A stretch of 44,745 nt of DNA from Ichthyosporea sp. XGB-2017a (lineage: Eukaryota > Opisthokonta > Ichthyosporea): the NCBI GenBank assembly GCA_002811675.1, contig PDIM01000018.1, positions 1 through 44,745 of the forward strand, given 5' to 3'. Below, piece after piece: positions 20,027 through 32,069 of the stretch; positions within the stretch are counted from its first letter, which is position 1, and every line of letters begins with the position of its first letter. The position numbers and the translations under genes were made by a program. The notes beneath the pieces are model-generated. The model saw nothing but the letters and a program-made list of their open reading frames with translations. It did not search any database and was not told the origin of the DNA.

Positions 20027-23000
20027 ATGTTTGAAAGCCTGGTAGCATCGATTTTAAACCAATACTTAGGTCAATATGTGGAAAATCTGGATACTAATCA
20101 ACTAAACATTAGTATATGGGGCGGTGACGTGAAACTGCAAAATCTTGTTCTCAAAGCTGAGGCTTTAAGTGATTTAGATCTTCCCATTACGGTAGATGAG
20201 GGGTATTTGGGACTGCTTACTCTGAAGGTCCCATGGAAGAACTTAACTACACAGCCTGTAGTCGTTTTAGTAAATGATCTGTATTTGACAGCGAAACCTA
20301 TCAGTGCTTATAAATATGATAAGAAAAAGGCCCAACAAGCTGCATTCGCTCTCAAGCAACAGGCCATTTCTAACTATGAAAGCTGGAAGGCTGCTAAAAA
20401 AGAAATGGCCACAGCTGCAAAAGATGATGGTGGTGGGGAAGTATCTTTTTCTGAAAAGCTGGTTGCGAGAATTGTGGAGAACGTTCAAATCACTATTGAA
20501 AATGTTCACATAAGGTATGAAGATTCTGTGTCCCACCCTTTCCATACTTTTTTTGTTGGATTGACCGTACGGTCTCTCACAATAGCAACAACCAATTCAA
20601 AGTGGCAAAAACAGTTCAATGAAGCATCCGGTGAACAGTCTTTTAAACTTCTCGCTTTGGAAAGTTTTGCTATATATATGGACGAATTGAGTGGAAATGA
20701 AAGCACAACTAAAGGTACATATGCTGAGCGCATGAGAAATGAAATTGCATACAAAGGGTATTTTCCTTCCCATTCTTTTATCTTGAGACCGGTGACTTCG
20801 GTTGCAAAAGCGACATTAAGCAAAACCCCTGGTAAGGAGTTTAACATTCCAAGGTTTCACGCAGAAACAGATTTTGATGAATTTGCGGTTACTATAAGTC
20901 GATCTCAATATCTGAATCTGATTTTATTGGGGGACCTATTTTCAAGATTGAGCATGAGTAGGGACTACCTTTGCTATCGTCCGCAATGTTCCGTTAAAGA
21001 AAACCCAAAGTTGTGGTGGACGTTTGTTTTGAACTGCATAAATAGCGATATTAAGAAAAAAAACCAGGTATGGACCTGGAAGTTTTTGCGACTTCGGAGG
21101 GACATGCGGGTCAAATATATGGACACTTACAAGGAGTTACTTTTGAACCCATCTCGACATGTGGAGCTGAGAACGAAAGTGGAGCGAATGGAACATAATC
21201 TTTCGATTGATGACATTTTACTTTATAGACAACGAGTTGAAGCCTCGGTTAAAGTTAAGAAAGAAGTTCCAAAACAGACAGGATGGTTCGGGGGATGGTT
21301 TTCCTCAAATCCAGCCTCTGGAAATGAAGAAAAGCCAGCGATTTCAGATGGTCAAGTAGATTATGTGCTTTCCCAGGAAGAAAAAGACGAAATCCATACT
21401 GCGATTGAACAGGACAATAGTTTCAGAAGGCCTCCGAAATACTATGTTATGTTTAGTCTTTCAGTTTCCCTGAACCATGGATTGGTATCTCTGGTGGATG
21501 ATATGGGTGGAAGAGAATTGTGTCTTCTAACCCTTAAGTATTCAGAAGCTACTGCTAAGTTAGAACAAAGACCTTCTGCAGAAGCTTTTAAAATTGCAAT
21601 GTCGCTGAAAAGTTTTAGCTTGACTGATGACTTTTCATCATGTACAAACGTGAGAACTTTGATCGGTCCCGACGTACGGCAAGGGAATGACGGTATCGGG
21701 GAAGGAGGTGATGTTTCCTCACTATTTAATCTTGTTTTTGAAACAAACCCAATCAATGAAATTGCTGATTCTTGCTTGGTGGTAAAGGCCATGTCTTTGT
21801 GTATGTTTTATAACAAGTTAGTTGTGGATGAGGTCATCCGTTTTTTTCGACCACCAGAAAATTCATATCTGGAGGAGATACAAACAGCAGCCTTAAACAA
21901 GCTCGAAGACATTAAGACTTCCACGCGTGCAGGTTTGGAGTATGTGATAGAAACTAGAAAAACTATGTATATAGACCTTGATGTTTCTGCGCCAAAAATA
22001 TTTTTTCCAAAGAGTTTCATAGACCCTGATGCCCCCATGTTATTACTGGATCTTGGTAGATTGAAAATTACCTCAGATATTCAGAAAGGTGTTCCTGCAG
22101 ATGGTGATATTGAGGCTTTAGAGTCCCTAATGTATGACAAATTCAAAATAGAATTATCAGATGCACAAATTTTGATTGGTAGCCGTTCTATTTTGTCGGC
22201 CGAATTGGCTGCTGGAGAGTTCGGCGCGCAACATATTCTTGACAAGCTGAAAATTATTCTGTATGCAGAAAATAGCGTGCAACCGAAAAATGTAAGCATA
22301 GCACGACTGAAAGTAGGTGGCGAAATTCCTATGTTAAATGCTCACATGTCTGATGGGAAGTTTAGGCAGCTCATGGAAGTTGTAAAAGAAATAACACCAT
22401 CAACTGACCACACGAAAGAGGTATCTCAGCGCTCAACGCACCCGAAAAGAGGAACGCTGAACCCTACGGTGTCATCGAGGCCAAGCCAAGCATTTTATGG
22501 AGATTTACTTTCACTTACAAGCCAGGTTTCGGGAGATGAAAGTTTTGAATCGGCCCAAAGTTCCATATCTAATGACGAAGAGGCTGATGAACGGCATGAG
22601 GCTTTGGCTGTGTCCCAAATACTAGTATTCACGCGGTTTTGTGTGGGGTCTCTTAGAATCAACATATGCGACGAAAGGAACTTGTCGCATTCGATAGTAT
22701 TCGGTAATTTGGAAAACTTTCAACTGGAATTCCAACAAAGGCGATATGACCAGTCTATCTCTGTTATTCTGGGGTCTATATCTTTATGTATATCGGATTC
22801 GAAGGGAAATGCTATACCATTTATCGACTCCCCGAAAGGGTTGGAACAGGAATCTGAAACTATTGAAAATGGACTAGTACATTTCACTTGCGTGATGGTT
22901 TCTGAGGATTCACCGGAATTCAGGACGAAATATGAAGGCAGCCCACTTCTGATTGACGTCAATATTGCGCAAATTTTTATAAATGTGGATCGTCTGGAGC

Positions 23001-26000
23001 TTGTGCGGATAGTTTTTTTTTTGCAAGAGTCATTTGTACTGAACTATTCTAATGAAGACCTTGATGCACAACCTTCTAACCAACAAGGCCCCCTTTTAGC
23101 TCGTGAAATGACGACTAAAAAGGAAGGTGGTTTGAGTGTAAAAACGGCAAGCGAAACAACTGGTACCATGAACTTTAAATTCGAATTTAAACGTCTGACT
23201 ACTCAGCTTTCTGTCAGCGGAGACCCTATTGCTGAAATAGTTGTTGCAGGAGCGTCGTTTTCGCTCTGTGTTGAAACTGATGGAGTTACAATGACTTCTG
23301 GCTCTTTGGTGGAGTTTGCGGTGACAGATCTTTCGGCCAAAACCAGCCTATTCCCATTGATTTTGAGTGTGGAAGGTGATAAGGTCTTTGAGTTTGAGGC
23401 ATCCGTCTACCCAGAAAACTTGTGGGCTTGCCAAGGAAGCTCTATGGATTTGCGCTTAACCATGAATGGTATAAGGGTTGTTTTCTTGAATAGATTCGTG
23501 ACTACGCTGTTAGGATATGTAAATGCAGCCCTCGAATCGTTATCGGCAATATCTTCGCCAGTGCAATTTCCAGAAGAAAAATCTGAACAATTGCACGTTT
23601 TGAAAGATTCGAAACCATCCATATTGTTACAGGAGTCCGATAATTTAGAAGTGTTTAAGTTAAAAATGGACGTAGACATCAAAGCGCCAACTGTTTGTGT
23701 TCCCCAGAACTCTTTTCGTGATGACCTTGTTGAGGTTGATCTTGGTCGAATTAGAATTCGTAATGAATTTGAGGAAGTTCAAGATGTGGATCAGAGGCGT
23801 TGTATGGATGTAATTTGCTTATCATTGACCTCTGTCACGGTGAAAGCCCTGTCGTCTCGGGGGAGTGCAAAGAGGGTCATTGTTAAAGAAATTGATTCAT
23901 CGATAAATGTTCGCCGGTGTTTAGACTCAGAATGCGCTGAACTCCCAAACATGAAGGTAGGCTGCTTGTTGTATATTTTGTTATGTTTTACGTTTGGATA
24001 CTAACTTAAAGCTTTTCTAGTGCTCTGTTAAAATTGGAGAAATTGCGGTAGCACTTGCAAAGTGTGATTATGAACTTTTAATGTGTATACTTTCGCAGAA
24101 CCTTGGTGAAACAGTGGAAGAAAAGTATATGTTTACTCCCAAAAATGATATGTCTACAAATTCTGAAGCAAACACGCATGGCTCAACAAAAGATGATGAT
24201 AAAGTAAAAACAACTTCTAGCAGTGGGTTGTCTGTTGACTTCGAAATGGTTTTAGACCGAATATCAACTTCCCTGTTTTCGGATGCCGAGCGAAAAGAGG
24301 GATTAGGAACTCTTTCTTTTGAAAGTTTTGGATCCGCCGTGAAAATTTTTAATTCCGGAAAGATCAGTTCAACTGCTCTATTAGGTCAAATTTCTGTTTC
24401 GGATACTCGGCCGTATGAAACGTTTTATCCTACTATTGTTGAAACAGAGTTTGATGACGTTGGCGAGCAAAAGGGGAACGCTGTAGCGCTTAACTTTGTA
24501 CAGGACCCTCTTGGGAATACCTCAGTTGGGGTAGATGTTAATTCTTTGAATATTATTCTGTATACTCAGTTTATATTTGCGCTTTTAGACTTTGCTTCAC
24601 TGTCGCAGGATAAAGATCAAAAAGAATCAATGCCAGGAAATGAAAGTGCAAGCGTGATGACCAAACCTTCTGGCAGAGCTGAAGGCGGATTTGAAAAGAA
24701 CCCAACAGAATGTGAAGACGGCCTTTTTATTGCTACACTGAAGATGAGCAAATCAAGTATTGCCCTTTTAGAAAACTTCGAGGACCCAGAATCAAAGGCT
24801 TTTTTGTTGACCATGGCCCTTTCTACAAGGGTAATATCGGGGAAGCACCAACAAAATGTTGATGTCAACATGAATAATATTGAACTGCTGTCGTGTCGTA
24901 TCTCGGAAAAAGAAGTTATCCGCCCTTTCGCGATATTGAAACCATGTGCCGTGAACTTCTCGCTCTGCATTAATCCCGAAAAGAAGCATTTATATTTCTT
25001 TTTGGACTGCTTTATTATGACTGTGACATATGGTGATATACAGACTGCCTTGGGTATTCTTAGTACAGTTTCTACAACTGCCTCAAAGCCTGAACATGAA
25101 GATGCCATAGAGCTTTGCCGTACAGAGGATTATGAAATGAGAGAGCTACAGTCTTCGAGATGGTTTTTAGAAGATGAGGAGTTATCGGGGTCAAAACCTC
25201 TTATTAGGCAATCAATAGCTCATAGTGAAGTTAGTGAGACGTTACTAATGGAAATAGGGTCTATTGTATTTACGCTAGTTAATAATATGCATGGCAATCA
25301 AATCCCCGTAGTAGTTGTGGATGTGTCGACTTCGATAAATTGTTCTGAGTGGTGTGACAGTGTTTCTGGATCGGCCGAAATCGATGTTCAGTCATCCTTT
25401 TTTAATCAAAGACTCCTGGAGTATGAGCCAATACTTGAGCCATGGAAGTATACGTTGTCTGTGAGTCGGTCTGGGGATAGCAATGGTGGTGATTTAGCTG
25501 TTTTGCTAAGTTCCCAGGAGCAGGCAGAACTGACATTGAGCCATGCTTTGCTATCGACTTTAAATGAATTCGCTACATCATTGGGGAAAGAAGTTGCACA
25601 AAAACGAACAGAATATCTTCCCTACAGGGTTGTCAACAAGACAGGATGTGACATAAAATATTGCACGTTTGATGATCAACCCGAATTATTAGAGCTGGTT
25701 TTAAAGAACAATAGTGACGTTGAGGTTGAATTTGCCAAATATGAAGAGCCCAAAGGGAATATCAAGAATGTTACGATACATGCTGGGAGTCCGGGTGTTG
25801 AAAACAAATTACTTTCGTTTCAAATTCCTGGTTTTGATCCTGTAGAGAATGTATCTTTAGAAAAATTGTCTGTGCAGGTTCATAATTTAACACCCAAAAA
25901 AGACTATTTGTACCGTGTAATAACTGAGCTGGTTGTTGAAAATGGCGTGAAAGTCTGTAGTATAAGATCCCCTTTGCAGATTGATAATGTCACCAATCAG

Positions 26001-29000
26001 GCTTTAGATTTGGGCTTTTCATCTGAAAATAACGATTCTGTCGCGCTTGCGGCAACTATAGAACCTCAAAATTCTTTTTTTGTGCCTGTACTATCGTTAT
26101 ATTCACAAAAAATCCATATTCGCCCTTGTAATACTGCTTTCAAATGGTCTGATGAAGGGATTTTCTGGTATGACTCGCACAAGAAAGGGTTGATTATGAG
26201 AAAGTCTGAGAATGACATATACAAAGCTCATTTTTACCACATACAAAGTCGGCTTCAAGTTAATTGGTTGCGAAGACCTTTTAATGAAATATCCCCATGC
26301 CATATATTGCGGATATGCATGCCTGTTGTTTTGAAAAATGTTTTGCCTGATGATATTTACTTTGCGTGCAGCACAGATGCTGAAAATGCGGAATTTAGTA
26401 AACTTAGTTCGAATAGTGCAGTGCCATTGTACTCTTTCAACTCTCTTTCTGAAATGCCACTTCTGTTTAAATTGAAAGAGCACCGATCGAAGGAGCCATT
26501 TGTTATTAATAGTAGACATTTGAAAGTCGATCACTGCTCTTTAGTTCACCCAACCCGTCATGAAGATAAAATTCGCCTTAGATTCAATTTCAAGCTCCCT
26601 GAAGAAAGTGGGGATGGTGTTTTTGTGATTGAACTGTATTCGCCATACTGGATAGTTAACAACACCCTTTTCCCGCTTGAGATTGCCCCAGTCGGAAAGA
26701 CAAAAGGTATGGCAACTCACTTGGTCGACGTACACAAAGGATCTCCTCATCTATTCGGGTTTTCAGTCAATCAAAGTTCGAAATTTGTGTCTGTTCGCAC
26801 TTCTGGATATGATTTTGCGGAGCCTTTTAATATTGACACGCCTGGTACCTCTGGCGTCATTGAAGTGAAAAATGTTGCTGGCAATGTAACAGATTCATTG
26901 CCATTGGTTTGTTCTATTAGTGCATCTTATATGACCAATTTAAGCAAAGTGGTGACATTTAAGCCCCGCTATATTATGCTCAACAAATCATCCAGTCCAT
27001 TGTATGTTAAACAAAGTTATATTGCAGACCACGCCCCACACGAAATGCTCCCGGATTCAGAACTGCCTTATTTCTGGGATGATCGTAAAGTGATTGGGAC
27101 AAAACGACATTGTTGCGTGAGCATAGATGGGGATAATTGGTCTCCTCCTTTTGCAATAGACACTGCGGGGTCTTTTGTTGTAAAAATAGTCAACGCTCCC
27201 GATATGTATGTACTTCGCTTGGAGATTAAGGTTGACCTTTCTACACTATACTGTGTCTTTTACCCGGATTACGCTGTAGCCCCCTTTTATTTAGAGAATC
27301 GCACTGGAGGCGTTACTGTAAGTTTTAAGCAGAAAGGAGAGGATAAAGAGTATGTTCTTCCGCCGGGATGCAGCAAACCTTATTGTTATGAATCGATTTT
27401 AAACCCACATGAGATAATTTGGCGCAGTATCAGCACCGATGATACATGCACCCATGACTGTTCTATTAAAGAACCTTATTATCATAAGTTGCAAACCCGT
27501 GACGATGATGGTGATTCTGTTACTGTATATTGCTTGGTCATTGCAGATGGGCTTTCTAGGATTTTAGTGTTTGTTGACAACTTTGAAATGGTGGAGAAAA
27601 TTGTAGGTAGAGTTTATGGTCTTGGATTAGAAAATATATCTTCAAGCATAGAACGGGTTGCTACCGCTTCTTTCAAGGTGAGACTACGGCTGGCTGGCGT
27701 TGGCATTTCTCTCGTGAATAGGGTGCCTGAGGAGTTACTTTATTTTACCATGGCCAACCTCCATATGACCTACCAATATTTGGAAAAGATATCCACATTA
27801 TCCATTGACATTAGTCGAATGCAGATTGACAACCAACTATTGAGTACAGGGTTTCCAGTCATGCTCTATCCTACCCCGAACAGTGTCCCAGATGAAGTGA
27901 AAAAGCCATTTTTAGAAATTGTCGTAGTGAAGAACAACAACCGTGGTAACGAAGACTTTCCTGTCGAAACATACAAATATCTCAGTGTTTGTGCGCAGAT
28001 GATGAGTGTCAAACTTGATGAACAGTTTGCTATTAAACTTGCAGATTTTGCCAATCTTCAAGAATCTCGTATGGTAAATGAAAATTTTGTTGAGCGCGGT
28101 ATCTCGTATGAACAACACGTTGAAGACATTGCGAAAACTTCGTTTGATTCGGTGAAAAAGACAAATTACTATTTTGAGTTGCTGCAGTTGCATCCTATTC
28201 AGATTAATATAACTTTTAATCTGGTAGGGAAAGAAGATGCTAATGATCCGGAAATACTTGTATCGGAAGGGCCGATTAGCTACCTTTTAAAAACTGTAGG
28301 TGTAACTCTTAGCAATGTTCAAAACACTCCTATGCGGTTTGATGCTTTACAGGTGTCATATCTTTTTGCGTCGGATAGCATTTTGTTTGGAATGCTTTAC
28401 GACCATTTCTATAACCAGGCCATTCGCGAGGGATACAAGGTTTTGGGCTCATTTGATATCATTGGCAATCCTATTGGACTTTGGAACAGCGTTGGTTCGG
28501 GTGTAGCGTCTTTTTTCTATGAACCGTACAAAGCTGTTGTTATTAAAGAAAGTGACATTGCTACAGGCGTGAGCAAAGGAGCATCGGAACTGTGGAAGAA
28601 CACTATTGGTGGGACAGCCAATTCATTTTCGAGAATCGCTGATAGCTTAGGCAAAGGCGCTGCCGCTTTATCATGTGATGATGATTATGCTGCAGAAAGA
28701 AGGCGCATGCGTTCGGAAAGGCCTGATGATTTTCTAGAAGGACTAGGGCGTGGTGGAAAGTCTCTGCTTTATGGAATTGGAAGTGCTGTAAGTGGAGTTG
28801 TGGAACAGCCTTATCAGGGTGCCAAAAACAATGGCGTATCTGGGTTCTTTAAGGGAATGGGAAAGGGGGCTGTTGGGGTATTAACTAAGCCTCTTGGATC
28901 ACTTGTAGATGCAGGCGCTGCAACTTTAGAAGGTATTAGCAGTTCTGCAGGCTATGGTGACCGTGTGGAGCGAGTACGAAGTCCACGATATATCCCCCCA

Positions 29001-29649
29001 TCAAAGCTTGTAGGGCGTTTTAGTCATCATGAAGCTGATGGGCATTTGTTTTTGAGAAAAATGGAAGAGGGAGTATTTCGAAAAGATAAGTACTTATCCC
29101 ATGGCATGTTGCTAAATCCGGGACATGACAGGCGAATAATATATTTCACCAATAGGCGAATTCTTATTATTAACGTTCATGAAATGGAAGATGCAAAACT
29201 CGAATACAATATTCCCTTTGAACGCATTTTGCATGTGGACAAGAGCAATCAAGGGGTTGTGATTAAATTTAAAATTCAGTCGGTTTCAGTATTTGGAGGT
29301 GGATCGCGAAATTCGAGTAAGCTTTCCCTTTTGTCATCAGATCGGCAAGTGGGTGAGGTAAGTGTGCGCGTAGGCGAAACTTGGATTTTTGTGTTGGTGC
29401 TTGTGTTCTTGAATTTATTTTGCTCACCTAGTGTTTGTTTCTTCTTGTTTGCTGCCTGCGCACTCTTTACTTACTTGCTTTTTAAATTCTAAGTGGCTTT
29501 CGAGAGCATATAGCTCTGCGCTCAAGATCTTTGAAAGTGACGCCGCCGTATACTTTGATTCAACAAAAAATGCGCAGAATTTCCATGCGGGCGAAGGAGT
29601 TGAAGATGCAAGAGCCTCGCACAATCAGTTGCTGCGAATGGCGCAGTAA
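20027..29649 (+). CDS. VPS13: VPS13 family bridge-like lipid-transfer protein, 3 exons, complete
   Basis: Exons: 20027-23956, 24021-29357 and 29494-29649, with introns of 64 and 136 nt, all phase 0. The product is 3140 residues, close to yeast Vps13 (3144). VPS13 is a long grooved rod that moves phospholipids between membranes at contact sites. The start is a perfect family N-terminus: MFESLVASILNQYLGQYV, then LGLLTLKVPWKNLTTQPV (chorein motif, 1-110). After it come long beta-rich RBG repeats. About 1844-2480 is the adaptor-binding (VAB) region, with YRVVNKTG and SPYWIVNNTLFPLEIAP, the recurring VxNxT signature that binds Pro-x-Pro adaptors. Near 2783 is GSFDIIGNPIGLW, followed by SGVASFFYEPYKAVV, the ATG2/VPS13 C-terminal motif. 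About 2977-3063 is the PH-like domain (DGHLFLRKMEEGVF...HGMLLN). Exon 3 adds the last helix WLSRAYSSALKIF. A poly(A) signal follows at 29679. Nothing looks broken. Confidence 0.96.
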
Positions 29650-29678
29650 TGGTATAGTCAATGTCTTATTCTTGTGTT

Positions 29679-29684
29679 AATAAA
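29679..29684 (+). terminator. Poly(A) signal AATAAA for VPS13
   Basis: AATAAA 30 bases past the VPS13 stop and 22 bases before the convergent aminotransferase stop, so the VPS13 transcript probably ends at or inside the neighbour's last exon. Confidence 0.65.
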
Positions 29685-29705
29685 AATGGCCTCCTAAATT
29701 CTATA

Positions 29706-31628
29706 TCACAAGCGCTGATATTCTTTGACCAGCATGTGCAAGAGATCTTCCAGAACATTCGTGCTTGTAGCACACATAGCCAGCTTTAGATAACCACCCA
29801 GCGTTGCAATACCATAGCCTCTTTCACACATCACAGAGCAAAGTCTTTGGCTCAGCTCAAAAGAATGCATCATGGGCTCCGGAGCTTCAAGTAGTGAGGA
29901 ACACAGCTGGGCCTTCGGTTTTTGAGTGGGGCACTTGGCCTTGGGCTTCAAAAGGCAACAGTAACCTGAATTAAAAGGCAGAAGGTCAAAGCTCAAGCCA
30001 AAAATACTATTATTGTTCATGAATGAGATGAGCTGGTCCCTTCTCTTCTTTAACAACAAATTATACTCTTCAATTATTCGACAGTACTCTTCTTTTTGGG
30101 AGCACAGGATTGTTTCCCATCGTGTCATGCAGTCCTCGTAGTTGTGTGCTATCGCTGCCTGAATAAGAGCCGCCGTTTTAGATTCCAAGATGTCGTAAGC
30201 TTCCCGTGATACGCCTTTCATTGCATACGTTAAAAACGCGAGCCGTTGAGAAATGCCCATGCCACTTGGAACTACTTCATCTACCTTTGCAACCATTAGT
30301 CCGTGGTGACATTCGAAAAGAGCTTTGAACACGGATTTCCCAGCATTAGGCTCGAAGACTGGGCTGAGAAATTCATCAACAACTAGCACTATTATATTCT
30401 CCCTAACATTCTTATAAATAACAGATATATGATGGTTTGAACAATGTACAATACATCAGCGTGTACTTACAGTTGCTCACATTGCCTATAAAATAGATCT
30501 CGGAGAACTTTTGCTTCACTATTGTCTATAGAATAGCCCTATGGTGTATAACGATAAAATACAAAAAGCATGGTAGGTCGTACGGTTAAATATATGGATA
30601 GCAAATGAAAATCATGAAGGGCGAATATTCTTATGTCTTACCACATCACCACTACCAAATTGAAACAAGACTATTGTTTTTTTATAACTCTTGCTTTCCA
30701 ATCTTTCATTTACAGTTTTAAACAAGCTTTGAATGTTGAACGAAGCGGAGACTCCACCTCCGCCTCCTCCTAGAGCGGCTTCGTCAGTTGGCACATAAGT
30801 GAAGAAAGGATAGGACGAAATAAAGCACTCGTGCTGAGCGAAAACAGAACTATAACTGTCATATAAAATATCTGGTAAAATTACATGTGTATACTTGTCG
30901 GCAAATAGTGAAGCAAAGGTAAAAACACCATGTTGCTTGCCACAAGTAACAATGGGATAACTAAGCTGGGCTTTTTCTTCCCCTTCACTCAGACATGTTT
31001 GAATTTGTGTTCGCCAAAAGCGTCGAAGCTTTTGAAGCCCGAACGCAGTTCGATTAAAAGTGGCCTACTTCCAGAAAACTTAAATGCAACATAAGTACTT
31101 GTAAACTTTCTAAGACAAAAGAGCAAGGAAAAGTATAGCTGTTACTTTGCTAGAGCACACAACCTCACCAAAACCAACAGCTGATAAATCGAGTAGGCTT
31201 GAAGGTGTCTCGTCATTCTTAAAAAACGCGGCTGCCGCATTATGGGCACATCTAGCTTCGTTATCTTGTTCGCAATAGTGGTCTGGAGATGATCCGTCTA
31301 ATTTCAGAAATACGGCTTTCGCGCCTGGTGATAGCAGTGCATATATGCGAGGATTGATTGAGAGTAAGCATTCGTTGATTCGCATTGCCTGTGTTGGTAT
31401 GTGAGGCCTGTGCCTGGCTTCCCGAGAAGCACAAGCTTCAATTAGTTTTTCTTTCCGAGGAAATGCAGTCCCATTGCTACTATTAACCAATGAAACACCT
31501 TTGCTTGAGTACCTTTCTGTCTGTATGGGGAAGGCAGGCACACGCCGCGGCATCTCACTACCATTGAAAGCAAGTTTCTGTTCGAGCGACAGACGCATCT
31601 GATAGTCAGCCAAACTACCCCGAATCAT
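29706..31628 (-). CDS. Bacterial-like class I/II PLP aminotransferase, 4 exons, altered active site
   Basis: Exons (minus): 31628-31164, 31064-30642, 30538-30471 and 30402-29706, with introns of 99, 103 and 68 nt. The product is 550 residues; the exon sum divides by three. It resembles bacterial class I/II aminotransferases of about 430 residues. Shared words, in order: NPRIYALLSPGAKAVFL; GLQKLRRFWRTQI; LSYPIVTCGKQHGVFT; HVILPDILYDSY; TIVLFQF; GYSIDNSEA; IIVLVVDEF; LMVAKVDEV with K358 as the likely PLP lysine; LAFLTYAMKGVSREAYDILE; LPFNSGYCCLL. A 65-residue N-terminal extension is added. Differences: the usual FPNNPTG before GY reads FGSGDV, and the D-A-Y after the strand reads D-E-F (328-330), so Asn and Tyr that contact PLP are missing. 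It may have changed activity. Fold is quite sure; substrate unknown. It is tail-to-tail with VPS13. Confidence 0.78.
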
Positions 31629-31709
31629 ATCTGTGGGTCAATAACAGGGTTGTGTCTGTACAGTACTCGAGGATCTCAATAGCCGTGTATCGAGTTGTTA
31701 AGCAGAACA

Positions 31710-31730
31710 GGGGGGGGGGATGGGAGGGGA
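31710..31730 (+). repeat. G run, potential G-quadruplex
   Basis: Ten G, then AT, GGG, A, GGGG. Four G-tracts of at least three can be drawn with short loops. It lies in the spacer upstream of the dynein gene, 340 bp before its ATG. Confidence 0.55.
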
Positions 31731-31823
31731 GTGTTGGTGGATACTGGATTGACTCTCTCCCTCTTGGCCTACAGTAGCAAGGATTGGACAAGTCTTGACA
31801 GTTGACACTTGACAGATATGGGA

Positions 31824-31836
31824 GGGTTAGGGTTAG
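31824..31836 (+). repeat. Two-unit TTAGGG-type interstitial repeat
   Basis: GGGTTAGGGTTAG, matching the vertebrate- and protist-type telomere unit. Only two units, so it could be a telobox-like promoter element or chance. Confidence 0.4.
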
Positions 31837-32069
31837 TAGTGGTTGCATTCCGGGACTCCGGGCACTACTCTGGCACATAGGCTATTATTTATGGGTCAGA
31901 TCTTCATTATAATTGTGCAGGCCTTTGTTCATAAATTCTTCCAGATCTCACTGCTCTCTGTTACCAGACCAAACTTTCCCTCTCCACACCTCCCCACACA
32001 GCCTTATTAATCACCCCATCTTTGGACTGACTAGGCCATTCATGCCATTCTACTGCTATTCTACTCGCA

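Larger units (their letters stand above)
31629..32069. promoter_or_regulatory. Divergent spacer, aminotransferase (-) / dynein heavy chain (+)
   Basis: 441 bases between opposite start codons. It holds a run of ten G followed by ATGGGAGGGG (31710-31730), which fits a G-quadruplex pattern, and GGGTTAGGGTTAG (31824-31836), two units of a TTAGGG telomere-type repeat. No gene inside. The promoter role is inferred from position. Confidence 0.45.

Noticed and set aside
24617-25108. 163-residue antisense frame inside VPS13 (with several others in the VPS13 and dynein genes)
   Set aside because: Each lies opposite a well-supported exon and has no recognisable domain.
31824-31836. Telomere or subtelomere signal
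   Set aside because: Only two TTAGGG-type units inside a gene-dense region; a telomere would have many.
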